Source of the DNA: Amblyomma americanum
Lineage: Eukaryota; Arthropoda; Arachnida; Ixodida; Ixodidae
Assembly (NCBI RefSeq): GCF_052857255.1
Contig: NC_135497.1
Span: forward strand, 552,110,113-552,174,112
Reading direction: 5' to 3'
Length of the DNA: 64,000 nucleotides
The notes beneath the pieces are model-generated. The model did no database searches. It saw only the letters and a program-made list of their open reading frames with translations, and was not told the DNA's origin. The translations under genes and the position numbers were made by a program. The stretch's first letter is position 1. Each line of letters begins with the position of its first letter. Shown here one piece after another: positions 38,410-50,289 of the stretch.

Positions 38410-40230
38410 AAATAGCACACACTAACCATATTTTTTCCTCTCTTTCCTGACGCAAGCAAGTTCAAAAAACAAAATCACATCATTGGAAAGGCCACATAAA
38501 AAACACGTGGGCAATCAGCAGACATTTCGCTTACTGCTTGAAACCACGGCACATCAGGAAAAGAAAAACAAGATTCGATAGTAACAATCACCTGTATACA
38601 AGTAAGAGGAAAAATAAAAAGCGAGGTGACATTGTAGACTGTTGACTGTAAAAGAACAATGAACAAAAATAAAGGCGATGGCGAAAAGATAAAAGCAATG
38701 CATGAAGAATGCAAAAACAAGCATGACCCGATGGAAACAGCAAGGAGCAAGCTTGCTTGCGTAAACATTAAAACCAGACAAAATAATACATTTTTGCGCC
38801 TGAAAAAAAGTTTAGAGCCGCGCATGACGATGTTCATAGGATAAAAGCACGGTCTTAAGAATGTACAATCGCGACAGATTAGAAATAACAAGGAACAAGT
38901 GTAAGGTGAACTTTAAAAGCAAGTAAAAGAATGCATTACCGTGACTGAAAAACAGTTTGCAGTCAAGCATAGGTCATGACACACATAAAAAAATGGAGGC
39001 GGCCTTCTAAAAAATCTATTTCTTTCTTTGAAAGTGAAATAGATGGAGTGCTGGCACTCTTTTTTCCAGTTTTCATAATTTGAAGAGCTTCGATCGACAG
39101 CCTCCCATTCGGCCTTGTTTTCTGATATGATCAAAAACTTAGTGTTATGAAAGGCCGGAGTGCAAAGCACTTTTTTTTACACTCACCCTTGCCTTCACAA
39201 CTCTTGCAGTGATGTGCTAAGCGGCCTCCAGAGTTATTTAATGCCAGGCTGTGTTCACGTGCCCGTTAATTAAGACATCTACCAATGTAACACCTGCGCG
39301 CGTGACAATTTTGTACGCAAGACATGAATTGCACTTCGTGAACTTTTCTCGGGGTTTGTGGTACACTGCTGCCTCCTTTTCGTTGAACAGCAAAGAGCAC
39401 ACGCTACTCAATTTTCACGGTTCCGACAAAACCAGAGTTTTTTTTTCTTAGCACTGTCATTATCTTTTTTTCTGGCTTTACCACTTCTATAATAAACTTT
39501 CACACGCTGCGGTGTAAAGTTGGGTGGGTAGCCCACGGAATGAAAACACTGGACTTGTTGACTGTAGCTTGCCTCTATTCTGTCGTTGCATGATTATATT
39601 GCCGCCAAGTTTCGTTCTGTCATATTCTTTGTTCATCACCAGCGGCGCGTAGACTTATCTCTTGGTTTGCTATAAGAGACGCGCCCTGGAAGTGTTTGGT
39701 CACGCATGGCATTTTCTGCGATGTCGACGGTTGTTTCCTGTGCTTTAGAAGCCCTATCTCAAATGTTCGCTGCAGTCTTAAAATTGAATGCTTGCGACAT
39801 AATAATATTGCCTTGCAAGAAATGGTTCCTGCCAAGCCTCCACGAGTCACTTAAATGCTACTACCTTCGAATTAATGCCGCTGGCGTTTGGGTGTGGACA
39901 GCTGTTAGCTCTCACTTTCGTGACCACTTAAACGTACCTTGTACGACCAGAAGTACCACCGCCGATCCGCTGTGCTCGATACAAGAGCCTTGGATTGTAG
40001 CGCCCCATTGCAGGTGAGGAGAAACATTGGTTCTTCCATCTGCAACAGATGCAGCCATTGTAGGCCACAGCTTAACCTACAATGCGCATCATCGTGCATC
40101 AAATGGTTCCTTCCGCTGCCAAAGGCGCATCTCAGTCCAGCAACCGCAAGGTTCGCGTTACGTCAAGGACAGTGATCGCGGTGGAGCAGCTGCGGACGCA
40201 AGTAGACTGCGGTACTCGCTGAAATACACT
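38410..40230. other. unassigned interval
   Basis: A long minus-strand frame (38891-38475, 138 codons) is hydrophobic with three or so membrane-like stretches but matches nothing known; the base composition is T-rich and it is probably chance or 3' UTR of a TE. Confidence 0.35.
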
Positions 40231-40233
40231 TTC

Positions 40234-40672
40234 GTCATCATCAACCTACCACAACTGCAAGACGAAGGCCATTCACAATGGCCTCCAATTAACCCTGCCC
40301 TGCGCTAGCTGTGACCACCTCATCCCCGCAAGATCCCTGAACTCACACCCCTTTCGTGGCTTTCTGCCGCCTCCAGCTACGTTTCCCTTTTCTTAGAATC
40401 CACCCTGTTACAATAAGGAACAATCGCTTACCTTCATTACGCATCCTGTCCATGCGCATTCCTCTTTTTCTTGATCTCATCTAGGATATCTCTACATCGC
40501 GCCTCTTCCCGACCCACTCTGCTGTCTGCCTGGCTCTTAAATGACGTTGCAGCTATTTTCCTTTCCATAGCTCGCTCGGCTGTTCTCAACTAACTTTTAA
40601 CCCATTTCGTTAGCCTAAACGTTTCCTTCGCGCAGATGAGCATTGGCTAGATAAGACTCTTACGCGATTTTC
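40234..40672 (-). mobile_element. RTE-clade LINE, copy 3, 3' end
   Basis: Begins (plus strand) TCATCATCA, the reverse of the ATG tail, then ACAACTGCAAGACGAAGGCC and CAATTAACCCTGCCCTGCG, which follow the reverse complement of the last 400 bases of copy 2 (22060 downward). Coding content is the RTE C-terminus with stops. Confidence 0.85.
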
Positions 40673-40997
40673 TCTTGAGGGACACTGCTAATTTATTATT
40701 CTTTAAGTGCGTCACAACAGCACAAGATTGCAAAGGGCACTCAAGGGCACTTACGAGCTTTAAAGGCGAAAGCATTAATTGTTTAATTTATTTCTTTCCA
40801 TGGCTTTCTAATGACACGCACACTCATTAGCATATGGTCGTAAGGCAACGCATGCAAGAGGTTCACCTTTATTCGTGAAGAAGCAACACGGTTTTGTGGC
40901 CTATGGGTTGAGCGCACGGCTTGCGATCCCGAGGTCTTTGGACCAATTCCGCGCACCATCGCGGAAATTTTTTCCTGGCATCGTCAATCGGGGATTA

Positions 40998-41418
40998 ACA
41001 CGAGAGCTTTCAACGCCCTGTTCGCCAGAAAATGCGGTGTCAGCGTTGTCGGCTTCGGCTTTGCGAGCGCAAAATTACGAGCATTTATCTGGCAGGTGGT
41101 CCCCAGGGAGAAACCTTAGAGGCAGGTGGAACACCTGAGTCACGTGACCTGCCGGCGTTATCGCAACCAGCCCACCAGACTGTGAGAAAACTGCTCACCA
41201 TGGCAGGTGGCGGTTTAATCAATGATTTTTCGCTCGGAAAGAGCAACTTGGGCCCCATTGAGACCCACCGCTGGCAGTACCTGCCACCGCAGGGCAGTGG
41301 CGCATAGCTAAACCGCTGCACCACTGCGTCAGGAGGAGTATGAGGACTCCCAGAGGTGTGTGAAAGTAGAGAATCTCCTTCTGCATATATTGGCATTAAC
41401 TCATGAACGCTATCGCGT
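40998..41418. mobile_element. TIR repeat (MITE-like), copy 1
   Basis: Direct repeat of 49839-50245. Shared blocks: CAGAAAAT, GTCATGTGACCT-like, TATCGCAACC..CCCACC, GCAGGGCAGTGGCGCAT, TAAACCGCTGCACCACTGCG. The ends are imperfect inverted repeats related to ACGCGATAGCGTTAA (right end AACGCTATCGCGT). Confidence 0.75.
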
Positions 41419-42904
41419 CATACCCTGAAGGCGGAGCTTAATTGTCCCCTCCAATTTTCTTTTGTGCGCCTCTTTTCCTGTATGCCGACGCCGGGTTTCG
41501 TTGCTAACGGGGCATATAAGGTTTTCGCCATAAAAGAGACGCGTTAACAGAAGAAGGAACTAAGACAACATCAGGCTCCTAGCCAAAGTGAAACCGCTCC
41601 TCCTTTGTGTGTCACCAGAAAGGAAAAAAAGCAGACTTGTAAGAAAGCGTAAACAGGACGATAAGCGTTCTAAAAATAATCCAAAGCCCACAAATAATGT
41701 TTGCCCGCTCTCAGGTGCCGTGAGCTGTCGCTGCCGTTCATGCCTCTGTAGCGATGGCACATACCGCGGTGGGGGATTGGCCAGGATACTGCACGGTTTA
41801 CAAACTGCGTCTTCCTGGCTGTTTCGTATACACTGTACGTTGTGCACTTTTGTTATCTGCTCAGAACGAAACTCATCCGCAAGGCTAACATCACATTGTA
41901 GCGCGCTCTAGACTTTGCACTCCTTATCTCCGGCCTTGCAGGGTTTCGATATAAAGGGGCAGTGTAGCAGACTTCCCGAAGGTAAATTTCAGAAGACTCT
42001 GCAAACCACGCGGAGAAACACGAGAGTCTGTTTTCATTGAGTGCAGGCATCCGCTGCAAGTTATGAACACGGTTTTTATACATTAAGCAGTCAGAAGAAA
42101 AAAGAGAATAAAGGCGCAACGAGCAGGGTATCCCTGCGCTTTGCTTTCCGAAAATTCCTTGAGACTTCTTTTGTTTCCCTCTCTAAGCAGAGGAGCCGGG
42201 AAACACACAGAGAGTGCTGGCGCTTTATTATGCTAAAGGCGTTTCCGCCATGGCAACGTCACGCGCTGGGGACGCACTGCAAGCGAGCATTAAGTGCAGT
42301 GTTTACCGTTGCAAGTGTTTCCTTTGTAGTTGCAGCAAAAGCTTCCAAACGGTGGCAAAAGTTTTTATCGTTGTTTTAAATTGAAATAAAAAGTGCAGTG
42401 ATAGCATTGGACGGAAGCAGGGTGTTTATTTGTAGGGCTTAGGAATGAAAGCTGAGTCGAGGACCAAGCAAAACTCTATTAACAAAAACAGAAAAATGAG
42501 CAGAAAACACGCGGAAAAGATAGCTACATTGCTTTGAATCAATGATATAATGGGCTAGTGGAGCAGGTGACAGTTGCGCCCGTACTATTTTGGCACAATA
42601 GCAGCTTCCTAAGCAGTAATTTGGTTGCTTTATAGATCCCGTCATAGACAGCATTACACTGAATAGTTTGCATTTTGCTTGGTGCCTCGACGACCGTGGT
42701 AGTTTCTTCACGAAATATCTAATATCCACGGGTTCAATAGCATGCCCGTAGTCCTAGTGGCAATGTTCACGAAATCGGCGCCACAGCGATCTAGTCCATG
42801 AAGGACCGATGGGTAGAGGAGGGGGTGATATAACAATTTCATTTAAATTTTTTTCCTATTCTGATTCTCTCACCCTTCGTCACTGTAGGCGCCAAAAGTA
42901 GTTT

Positions 42905-43335
42905 CAGGTCATCTCGGCATTCATTGCCGGGATTGTGAATGGGCAAAGAAAGAGAAAAAATAGTGCGTACCGCTATATCATGAAACCAAGGTCATTGCCA
43001 AAAATCGGGAAAAAACTGCGAGGGAAATTATCGAGGCATACAACATATTCAAGCAGGGAAATGCATGTATAAGTACGCCTTCGCTAACACTTCTGCAAAA
43101 AGAGCTGTCACTCCTGGGGATTGATAATCTCTGCTGAATTCTAGCGTGCTTATGTTGCTGTTGTCACATTTATGTTTTGTTTTTGGTTTTTTTGCACTTT
43201 GTAAACCTTTCCCTCATTGCCGACATCTATGTATTTATACTTGTGTGATCAGCAATAAACCCTCAGTTGTTAGTCAGCGCCGTGTCGTTCGCTTTCTTGT
43301 CTTTTGTGCTCGTCTTTGTTCGCGCTGTTTATTCA
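42905..43335 (+). mobile_element. PLE fragment (C-terminus and 3' UTR)
   Basis: Reads HLGIHCRDCEWAKKEKK, then TAREIIEAYNIFKQGNACIS and LLQKELSLLGIDNLC before TGA near 43136. The tail includes AATAAACCCTCAGTTGTTAG and T-rich sequence. Same C-terminal order as the PLE at 62046-62915 (GIHCRDC, REIIEA, CVSVAS). One in-frame stop near 42960. Confidence 0.82.
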
Positions 43336-43339
43336 AGAT

Positions 43340-44310
43340 GCTTAACCAACTAGCCCGCCAAAACGTGTTAATGTAAATAAGATCAGTCACTCAGGGAGGC
43401 ATAATATACGCGTCCAATAAAACTTGACGGGAATAATTGTATCAAAGCGGGCTTCATTCATCGCATTTCTCCATTCACTGGTCGCAAACAAACTGAAGAC
43501 ACGAGGCGCAGGTGTTCCATAAAAAAAAAATTGCCGGTGGTTTAGCTTTGGTTAAACGTCGATTGACGGATAGTTACAGCTGGCCGAGTGGAACTTTGTC
43601 ACGTGACCAACCACGTGATCAGACACGGCGCCGCGCCGCCGGCAGCTGCTCCGCACAACGTGACCAATTAAGTGACAGCGTGGTGGCGCAGCCATAGGGT
43701 TGCAGCGCAGCCGCAGGGCGTGTCCGCCACCGCCACGCTGAAGGCTGGAAATGCTACCGTAATGTAGCTATCGCTACAAAAGCGTAACAGGGACACCTAA
43801 ATAATACCTTATGTGTTGGCAAGGTGACCAGATTCCAAGCTTTTGATGCCTTTACCTGAAGTGGTGTTCCTTGCGGTCTGGTGGTGTCACTTCCCACCAT
43901 CAAATGGAAATTATCCCCTCTGGTGACGTCACTTCGGGCATAAATGCGCGAATTTTGTGACCGACGACACATTTTTTTTGCCCGATAAGGCTTCTAAGCC
44001 ATCGCATTAATAAAATTACGGGGCGCCTAATTATCGTTATTCGATGACAATGCGTTAGCATCAAGTTTCCTCCGTGCTTTGAAAGGTTTCTCGTATACTT
44101 ATTATCTCATACATTCTCATATATTTTGTCATGTCTTTCTTTGCTGAGCTGTGCATAGCAAACCGCTTAACAAATTTGCTTTGCACTTTGCTGAGTCATT
44201 CTTTGTAATTTTCATTTTTTCCTGAATCATTGGGAGTCATTATTAATTTTATGGCGTTATTTTTAATCACTTTCCGGCCGACTTCCTCTTCCCTAAAAGT
44301 GGATGGATGG
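43340..44310. other. unassigned interval
   Basis: No recognised element. A short (GGAT)n run at 44300-44313 precedes the TIR element. Confidence 0.4.
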
Positions 44311-44315
44311 ATGGA

Positions 44316-45411
44316 CGTGCAGTCGCTAGTGAAAAAGATTAGCACACATGAGGGAACACCGGAGCGCCGGAATGGCAACGCGTGGCGCTGCGGGTGACGA
44401 AGAGGCTGATAACGAGAGTGCCGGACCGTTCCCATTCTACAGTATTAGGGGGTTCTGCGGACTGTCACGGCCCCGCAAAATTCATTTTTCTGTCTCGCCC
44501 TCTCCCTTTTTTAACGCAGCCTTGCTCCCGCAGGCAACTGAAGTTTTTTTTTTTTGCTTCTTTGGCAGTTATTTTGACGATCAGCCTCAGCCGCGCTGCG
44601 CTTGGTAACAGCTTGAACAGCTCTGCATCCAGGAGCTGCCACGGCCTTCCAAGGGGGCAAATTTGAATATATTTGAAAATTGGTTTGTTCATTTATAGAA
44701 GGTAGTAAAAAATATGGGGGTTAATGAAAAAGCGACTAGCAAAAGGCAGCTGCAAGAGTCATCGCCAGATATCCTTTGGGCGGCGGTTCAAGAGGAATGG
44801 AGCAGGCTCCAGGATCTTCCTGCCCTGGCAAGCAGCCTCTTTGACTCCTTCCCTGAGCGCCTTCAAAGCTTTGAGAGGGTCGGTGGGGCCTATGCACGCC
44901 ATTAGTGCAACGACGTGTTTGCTCTCGCATCACGACCGCGAGCTGGCTATCTTCCTTACTTCTTTTCCTTAATTGATGGGATAGTGGTCCTGTTAATATT
45001 GTTGCTACACTTTCCCAACAAAGAGGCTTGTGGGATTTAATTGCATCGGGAAAATAAACTCTGTTTTTCGAGCTTGTGTAATACTAGCTAAAAGCCGCGC
45101 TATCATCTATTGTTCCCGCGAGTTTCTTTTGACAAACCATCACGGACATAAAAAACAGTAATAAAAAAGAAGCTATCTTTGCTCATGATAACCGAGCCAA
45201 AATAAATGCCGCATGCAGTCACGTAGGGTCGGCACTTCGACGCTCGGGCGATGGCACACTTGACAAAGCTTACTTCCTGCCGTCCCCCCCTATGCTGCAA
45301 ATATGGAAACGTCCCGATAGGCAGGTCTGCAAACCGCAGTGCCGCGTGGTGAGATATACAATTTCTGATCCCCAGTGATTTGTGCTAATATTTTTTACTC
45401 CCGACTGCACG
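44316..45411. mobile_element. TIR-bounded element of about 1.1 kb, non-coding
   Basis: Left end CGTGCAGTCGCTAGTGAAAA, right end in reverse complement CGTGCAGTCGGGAGTAAAAA; both continue to ATTAGCACA (31 bases with about five differences). It is flanked by (GGAT)n on the left and (GTAT)n on the right. No transposase was recognised inside. Confidence 0.65.
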
Positions 45412-45799
45412 TATGTATGTATGTATGTATGTATGTATGTATGTATGTATGTATGTATGTATGTATGTATGTATGTATGTATGTATGTATGTATGTATGT
45501 ATGTATGTATGTATGTATGTATGTATGTATGTATGTATGCATGCATGCATGCATGCATGCATGCATGCATGCATGCATGCATGCATGCATGTATGTATGT
45601 ATGTATGTATGTATGTATGTATGTATGTATGTATGTATGTATGCATGCATGCATGCATGCATGCATGCATGCATGCATGCATGTATGTATGTATGTATGT
45701 ATGTATGTATGTATGTATGTATGTATGTATGTATGTATGTATGTATGTATGTATGTATGTATGTATGTATGTATGTATGTATGTATGTATGTATGTATA
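45412..45799. repeat. compound tetranucleotide array (GTAT)n/(GCAT)n
   Basis: Five blocks: GTAT (about 127 bases), GCAT (about 52), GTAT (about 51), GCAT (about 40), GTAT (about 118). The frames encoding MYVC or HACM repeats are an artefact of the array. Confidence 0.98.
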
Positions 45800-45929
45800 C
45801 GAGGGTGTTGTACGTTCGTCTGTGTTGTACAGCGCCTGTGTTATATGTTCCTATCTTCGTCCTGTGTTTGCGCTATTCCTTTTCAACCATTGATGGATGG
45901 ACGACGGAAGGACGGTGGATGGGTGGGTT

Positions 45930-48430
45930 TAGACAGACAGGCAGACAGACAGATCTTTATTCCAAGCATGACCACATAGTTGAGGGGTGGGTAAAAGGCA
46001 TACATAGCCTGACGCGGCCCATCCCCCCTATTGCGCTTGATACAGCAAAACAACGGTACACTTAGTAATCGAAAATGTACAATTTCGCGCATAAAATGTT
46101 TACAAATATTACGATTATAAATTACCAGTACATGCCAGGATGAGGACTAAAACAAGACTTATCCATCAGCCACAAGGAGCAATGTCGATAAAGTAAATTG
46201 ATGTGGCTTCTAAACACGATTTCTGTTATTTTTTTCTTAAATGAGCGCTCGCCTATGTTTTCATAAATGAGATCTTTTATTTGGGTTCTTGAATTTCTAA
46301 CGACGGTTACCTTTTAAAGTGTGGTCTGAGAGCCATTATTTGTTCTTATTCTAGGTGCTCTGGTAGACGAATTTCTTAGTTGGAATGTTTGCTGTTCAGT
46401 GTGCTGGCTGTGTGAAAGTGTTTCTCTGTAAAATAAGTGCTGAGCATCAGTGGCAAGAGCAGTGTATTTCGTTTATGAAGATTTAATATCTCTAACCTAT
46501 CCCAATGTGTAACTTTGCTCTCAAAGTAAAGAATGCCAGTAATGGCTCTTATTGCTTTTTTTTTTGCATTTGGAATAGCGCTTTCATATTTGTGTCCCTT
46601 GTGCTGCCGCCAACTAGTAAGCAGTATTGAAGAGGGGATTGCACAAGTGATAAATAAGGTTGTTTTTTTTTGCCAGAGTAGTAGAACGGACCTAGATTTA
46701 TTGCATACCCAGCAATTATGGACCAGATCATTTTTAAGCGGGAAGCCGTTTTTGAACGCAATTTTTTCATATAATTTAAGATATCACTATAACATTCATT
46801 ATATCCGCAGATCCCCCGACGGCAGTCTTGTGTTTTTTTTTTATTCGCGTTTTCACTATCGTCAAAAGCGTTCCCCATTGGCTTTCTTTGGCAGCCTTAA
46901 TTGTTCGATGCGACTGTTGGAAACACATTAAAAGGAAGATTTTGATGTATACTAGAATAATGGACCATTACCTGCAATATTTTCGTAACAGTGTCTTACA
47001 ATTTTCACATTTTTTGCCCGAGAAAGCTGGTCCTGATAATAGAGGTTTCATCGCACAGTTAACGTGGTCATTCCAAATGTTTTCGTAAATATAGCAAACA
47101 CAAACAAAACTTATTGACTCAGTGCGTTGGATAAGACTGTTTAGAAAAATAATACTTTTTTGACAGCTATAACTTTGTTGGTTTAAAAATTGTATACAAT
47201 ATAATATTGACGTTTCATTCCAATTTGTTGACGTTGAACCAAACAGAGAGCTCACTCAGCCACAGATTGCTGTTATTAATTATATTTTAATATGTTCCCC
47301 ACTAAAAAGCACATTAGTATCATCCGCGTAGAGTATTATTTTAGGAGTGTTCGGAATATTGACACTTTCAATAATGTGTAACAGAAAAAGAAGTGGCCCT
47401 AATGGAGCGCTGTGGCTGGCCAGTACGTATTATATTGGCACTGCGAAGGAATCCATTGATAATCCTACAATGTTTTATCGATTCTAGATAACTAGTGATT
47501 AGCTGGAGTGTCATACCGCATGCTCGGTAATACTGAAGTTTGTTTACCAATATGGCATGATGAACGGAATAACAAACTGTTTTGAAAGTCCAGGATTAAA
47601 CCGAGTGTTTCAAATTTAGTTGCAATACTGCTGATTGCTTTATCTTTTTATGTTCTATAAAGTAGATTCTGTCAAATTTCCTTTTGAAAGCCATGCTATG
47701 CTTTGACTATGACCGAAGTTTTTCATCAAGCGGGTGTTAATAATTTCTTTCGCAATTTTCGAAAATATGCACATGACAGATATTGGATCATAGTTATTAA
47801 ATTTACCCTGCTGACTTCCTTTGCGTATAACTGATATTCTTACGACTTTGAACTCTTCTGGAAAAATACCTTCTCTCAGCATTAAATTACAAATAAGTGA
47901 AAAAATGGGGTCTAAAGTTCCACATAATGCTTTCACCGTTTAGGCTTTAATGTGGTCCACTCGATCAGTAGACTTATCTTTTGGATGCATTATGTACTGT
48001 GTGATTTCAGCTGCAGTTGTGGGAGTTCAAAATATTGTACGCGCTTGATAGCAGTTGAGAAAACGTAACGGGTCAGTAGCGGTGTTTTGGGAATTCGCGC
48101 TCTCGCCTACCGACAGAAAACTTTTGACTGAATTTGCTGGAAAGCGAAGCACCTTTGCAGCTGTAGCCGTCAACTAGAATCTCTTGCGGTACGGTTGCAG
48201 TTTTCCTGGTCAGTAAATTGTTGAATGTTTTCCATATCTGTGCAGGGTTGTCTGTGCTGGAAAAGGCTCTCTCGTAGAAGTCTCGCTATGATTTCTTGAG
48301 ATGTGAGCTAAGTTTGTTTCGTATTTTTTTTAAACGTGTGCAAAACTTCTAGGCCCTTATTTTATAAAAAAAGAAACGCAGGCGAAAAGTATGTTCTTGT
48401 GTCGTATCATTTTATATAGTTGTTTATCCA
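45930..48430 (-). mobile_element. LINE (CR1/L2-like clade), decayed
   Basis: The 3' end at 45937-45962 has AATAAAGATCTGTCTG followed by a (GTCT)-type tail. RT relics read upward: KIILYADDTNVLF (YADD at 47319-47330), LQLITSYLESIKHCRI, a TGQPQRSI block (family GVPQGSI), EGIFPEEFKVVRISVIRKGS, then NNYDPISVMCIFSKI. The 5' end fades near 48430. Many stops and frame changes. Confidence 0.8.
47230..48020 (-). pseudogene. RT of the CR1/L2-like LINE
   Basis: Palm and fingers blocks are listed under the element. Motif order (IPEEFKxxxISxIxKxG, NNYRPISxxxxxSKI, a P-Q-G-S-like block, YADD) is correct for LINE RT. The Arg of NNYRP reads Asp here. The endonuclease domain was not recognised upstream. Confidence 0.75.
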
Positions 48431-48439
48431 AGGTTTGTT

Positions 48440-49830
48440 TGCCTATTTAGAGCCGGATTTCTCTCTCTCCACTTTGCCAATTGGCCGCCATGGCAGGCGG
48501 CAGGTGGCAAGTGTATTCAATACCACGCCAGATTCCGCTTTTTTTTTCGCTATGGGGCTTCTAAAGCAGAGGCGTTAAAATGAAACAGTCCGCGGAAAAG
48601 GGCCTCTAAAGCACTTCGCAGGCTCGGGCCGAAAGGTGTAGTTTCGCCGGCCCAGCGCTGGGCCGGGCTTGAAGTTGCGGGCCTAGGCTGGGTTAGGAAC
48701 CACAAACAGGGGGAGGGGGGGGGGGGGGCTGTGTACGCCTTTTGATTCATTATTGCGGAATGATGTTCATTTAGAGCGCTCTAGCGGCGACAGGGTTGCA
48801 ACAGGGCCACTGTCACTGAGAAAAAAATTACTCACTAACATCTAAGATTGCTTCAAAAAAAAATGTTTTCTCTTTTTCTCTGACTCTCAACGCTCATTTA
48901 CTGATTTTTGTGGTGTGGTATAGTTGCATTTTCCTCACCCGACAAAAATTGTAAGCAATACTGATTTTTTGTTTGTACTGTTGCCCGCATCTTCTCTGAA
49001 ATGAAATCCTTGAGCCAAAATCTTTTCAATGGTATATTAATAAACCACTACTAATACTTTTTTGTTGATGCAGGATGAGAGAAAGCTCATTTGCAGGCCG
49101 TGTTTAATGAGCGTCACTCCCAGTGCTGTCCATGTAACTTCGTACACGGACGCCTGGCCGCGTTTAACGATAGAAAAGAGCATTTTTTTAAAGTGCAAAA
49201 TGCAGCAGCAGGCCGCATTACACCGGCGCTTTTAGTGGAAAGTTGTTAAGCCAGACACACGGCTCATTTGCACCAGTGCGTTCGGCCACTAGAGTGCACA
49301 GCGCCGCTGGCTTGGGCTCTTTCATCTGTCAGCGAGCATGCGTCGTCAGATCTGCCAGAAGGCGCTCCGCATCTGCTCGGGTTTGTGTTACCGCTCACGA
49401 CTGGCTATATTAGAAGTCTCATATGAACCGTTGAGAAGGGCGTTCATTTGGTTACCTGAAGGCCAGCCTTCTGTTCCAATATACTATATTCTTTGATCGT
49501 CTGCCTTCGCCTCCCAAAAACACATCGCACGCTACGAGAAACGCACTGCATATTGATTTAGGATACTTTGGTCTTCAAACACATGTTGCGCAATTAATTG
49601 GCACTTTTGCTTTCCATCCAATAGAGACGCGAATTACTACTGCTTCGAGGACGTTTCAATGCTTAGACATCGCGGGCTGTAAAAAGTGACTGAAAATCTA
49701 CAGAGGTAACCCGGAGTATATTGCGTGTTTATGCAACCCCATGCATTAGGCCCTCGGAACTTCGGTTCAACAAGATCACTTTTCAGGAATATGAGCTAGC
49801 AAATCAGCCTTATTTTTGTTTTTGCCAACC
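48440..49830. other. unassigned interval
   Basis: Contains a G-rich run (48710-48730) and a GGGCCGGGCTTGAAGTTGCG block resembling 50450-50480; no coding motif seen. Confidence 0.35.
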
Positions 49831-49838
49831 AAGTTATA

Positions 49839-50245
49839 ACGCGATAGCGTTAAAGCTCACGTTGTGCAGAAAATCCGGCATCGTCGGCGTTGTGATCGAT
49901 AATTAGGACGGCTCAGACGGCTACTCCCGTAGAGGTCACCTAAATGGGCTACCTAGGTCATGTGACCTTGTGGCGCTATCTCAACCTGCCCACCGGATTC
50001 TGAGCAAACTAACGACCCTGGCATTGGCAGTTGAATTAATTACTGATCGTGAGAGGCTGCTCGGGAACAACAACCTGTGTCGCACAAGCCCCAACGGTGG
50101 CAGCAACTGTCATCGCAGGGCAGTGGCGCATCCCTAAACCGCTGCACCACTGCGCCAGGAGTGGTAGGAAGACTCCAGGGATCTATGAATAGGGAGAATC
50201 ACCAATTCCCCATTTATAGGCATAATCTCATTAAAGCTATCACGT
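49839..50245. mobile_element. TIR repeat (MITE-like), copy 2
   Basis: Left end ACGCGATAGCGTTAAAG; right end in reverse complement ACGTGATAGCTTTAATG. The body matches copy 1 at 40998-41418 in the same direction, about 75-80 percent by eye. Confidence 0.75.
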
Positions 50246-50289
50246 CGTACCCTCAAGGCGGAGCTAAACTGTCTCCTTCATTTTTTTTT

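Noticed and set aside
38475..38891. 138-aa hydrophobic minus-strand ORF as a membrane protein
   Set aside because: No start context, family motif or repeat; T-rich base composition alone explains the hydrophobicity.
45375..46065. Cys/Val/Met-rich repeat proteins (MYVC and HACM frames)
   Set aside because: Pure translation of the tetranucleotide array in every frame on both strands.
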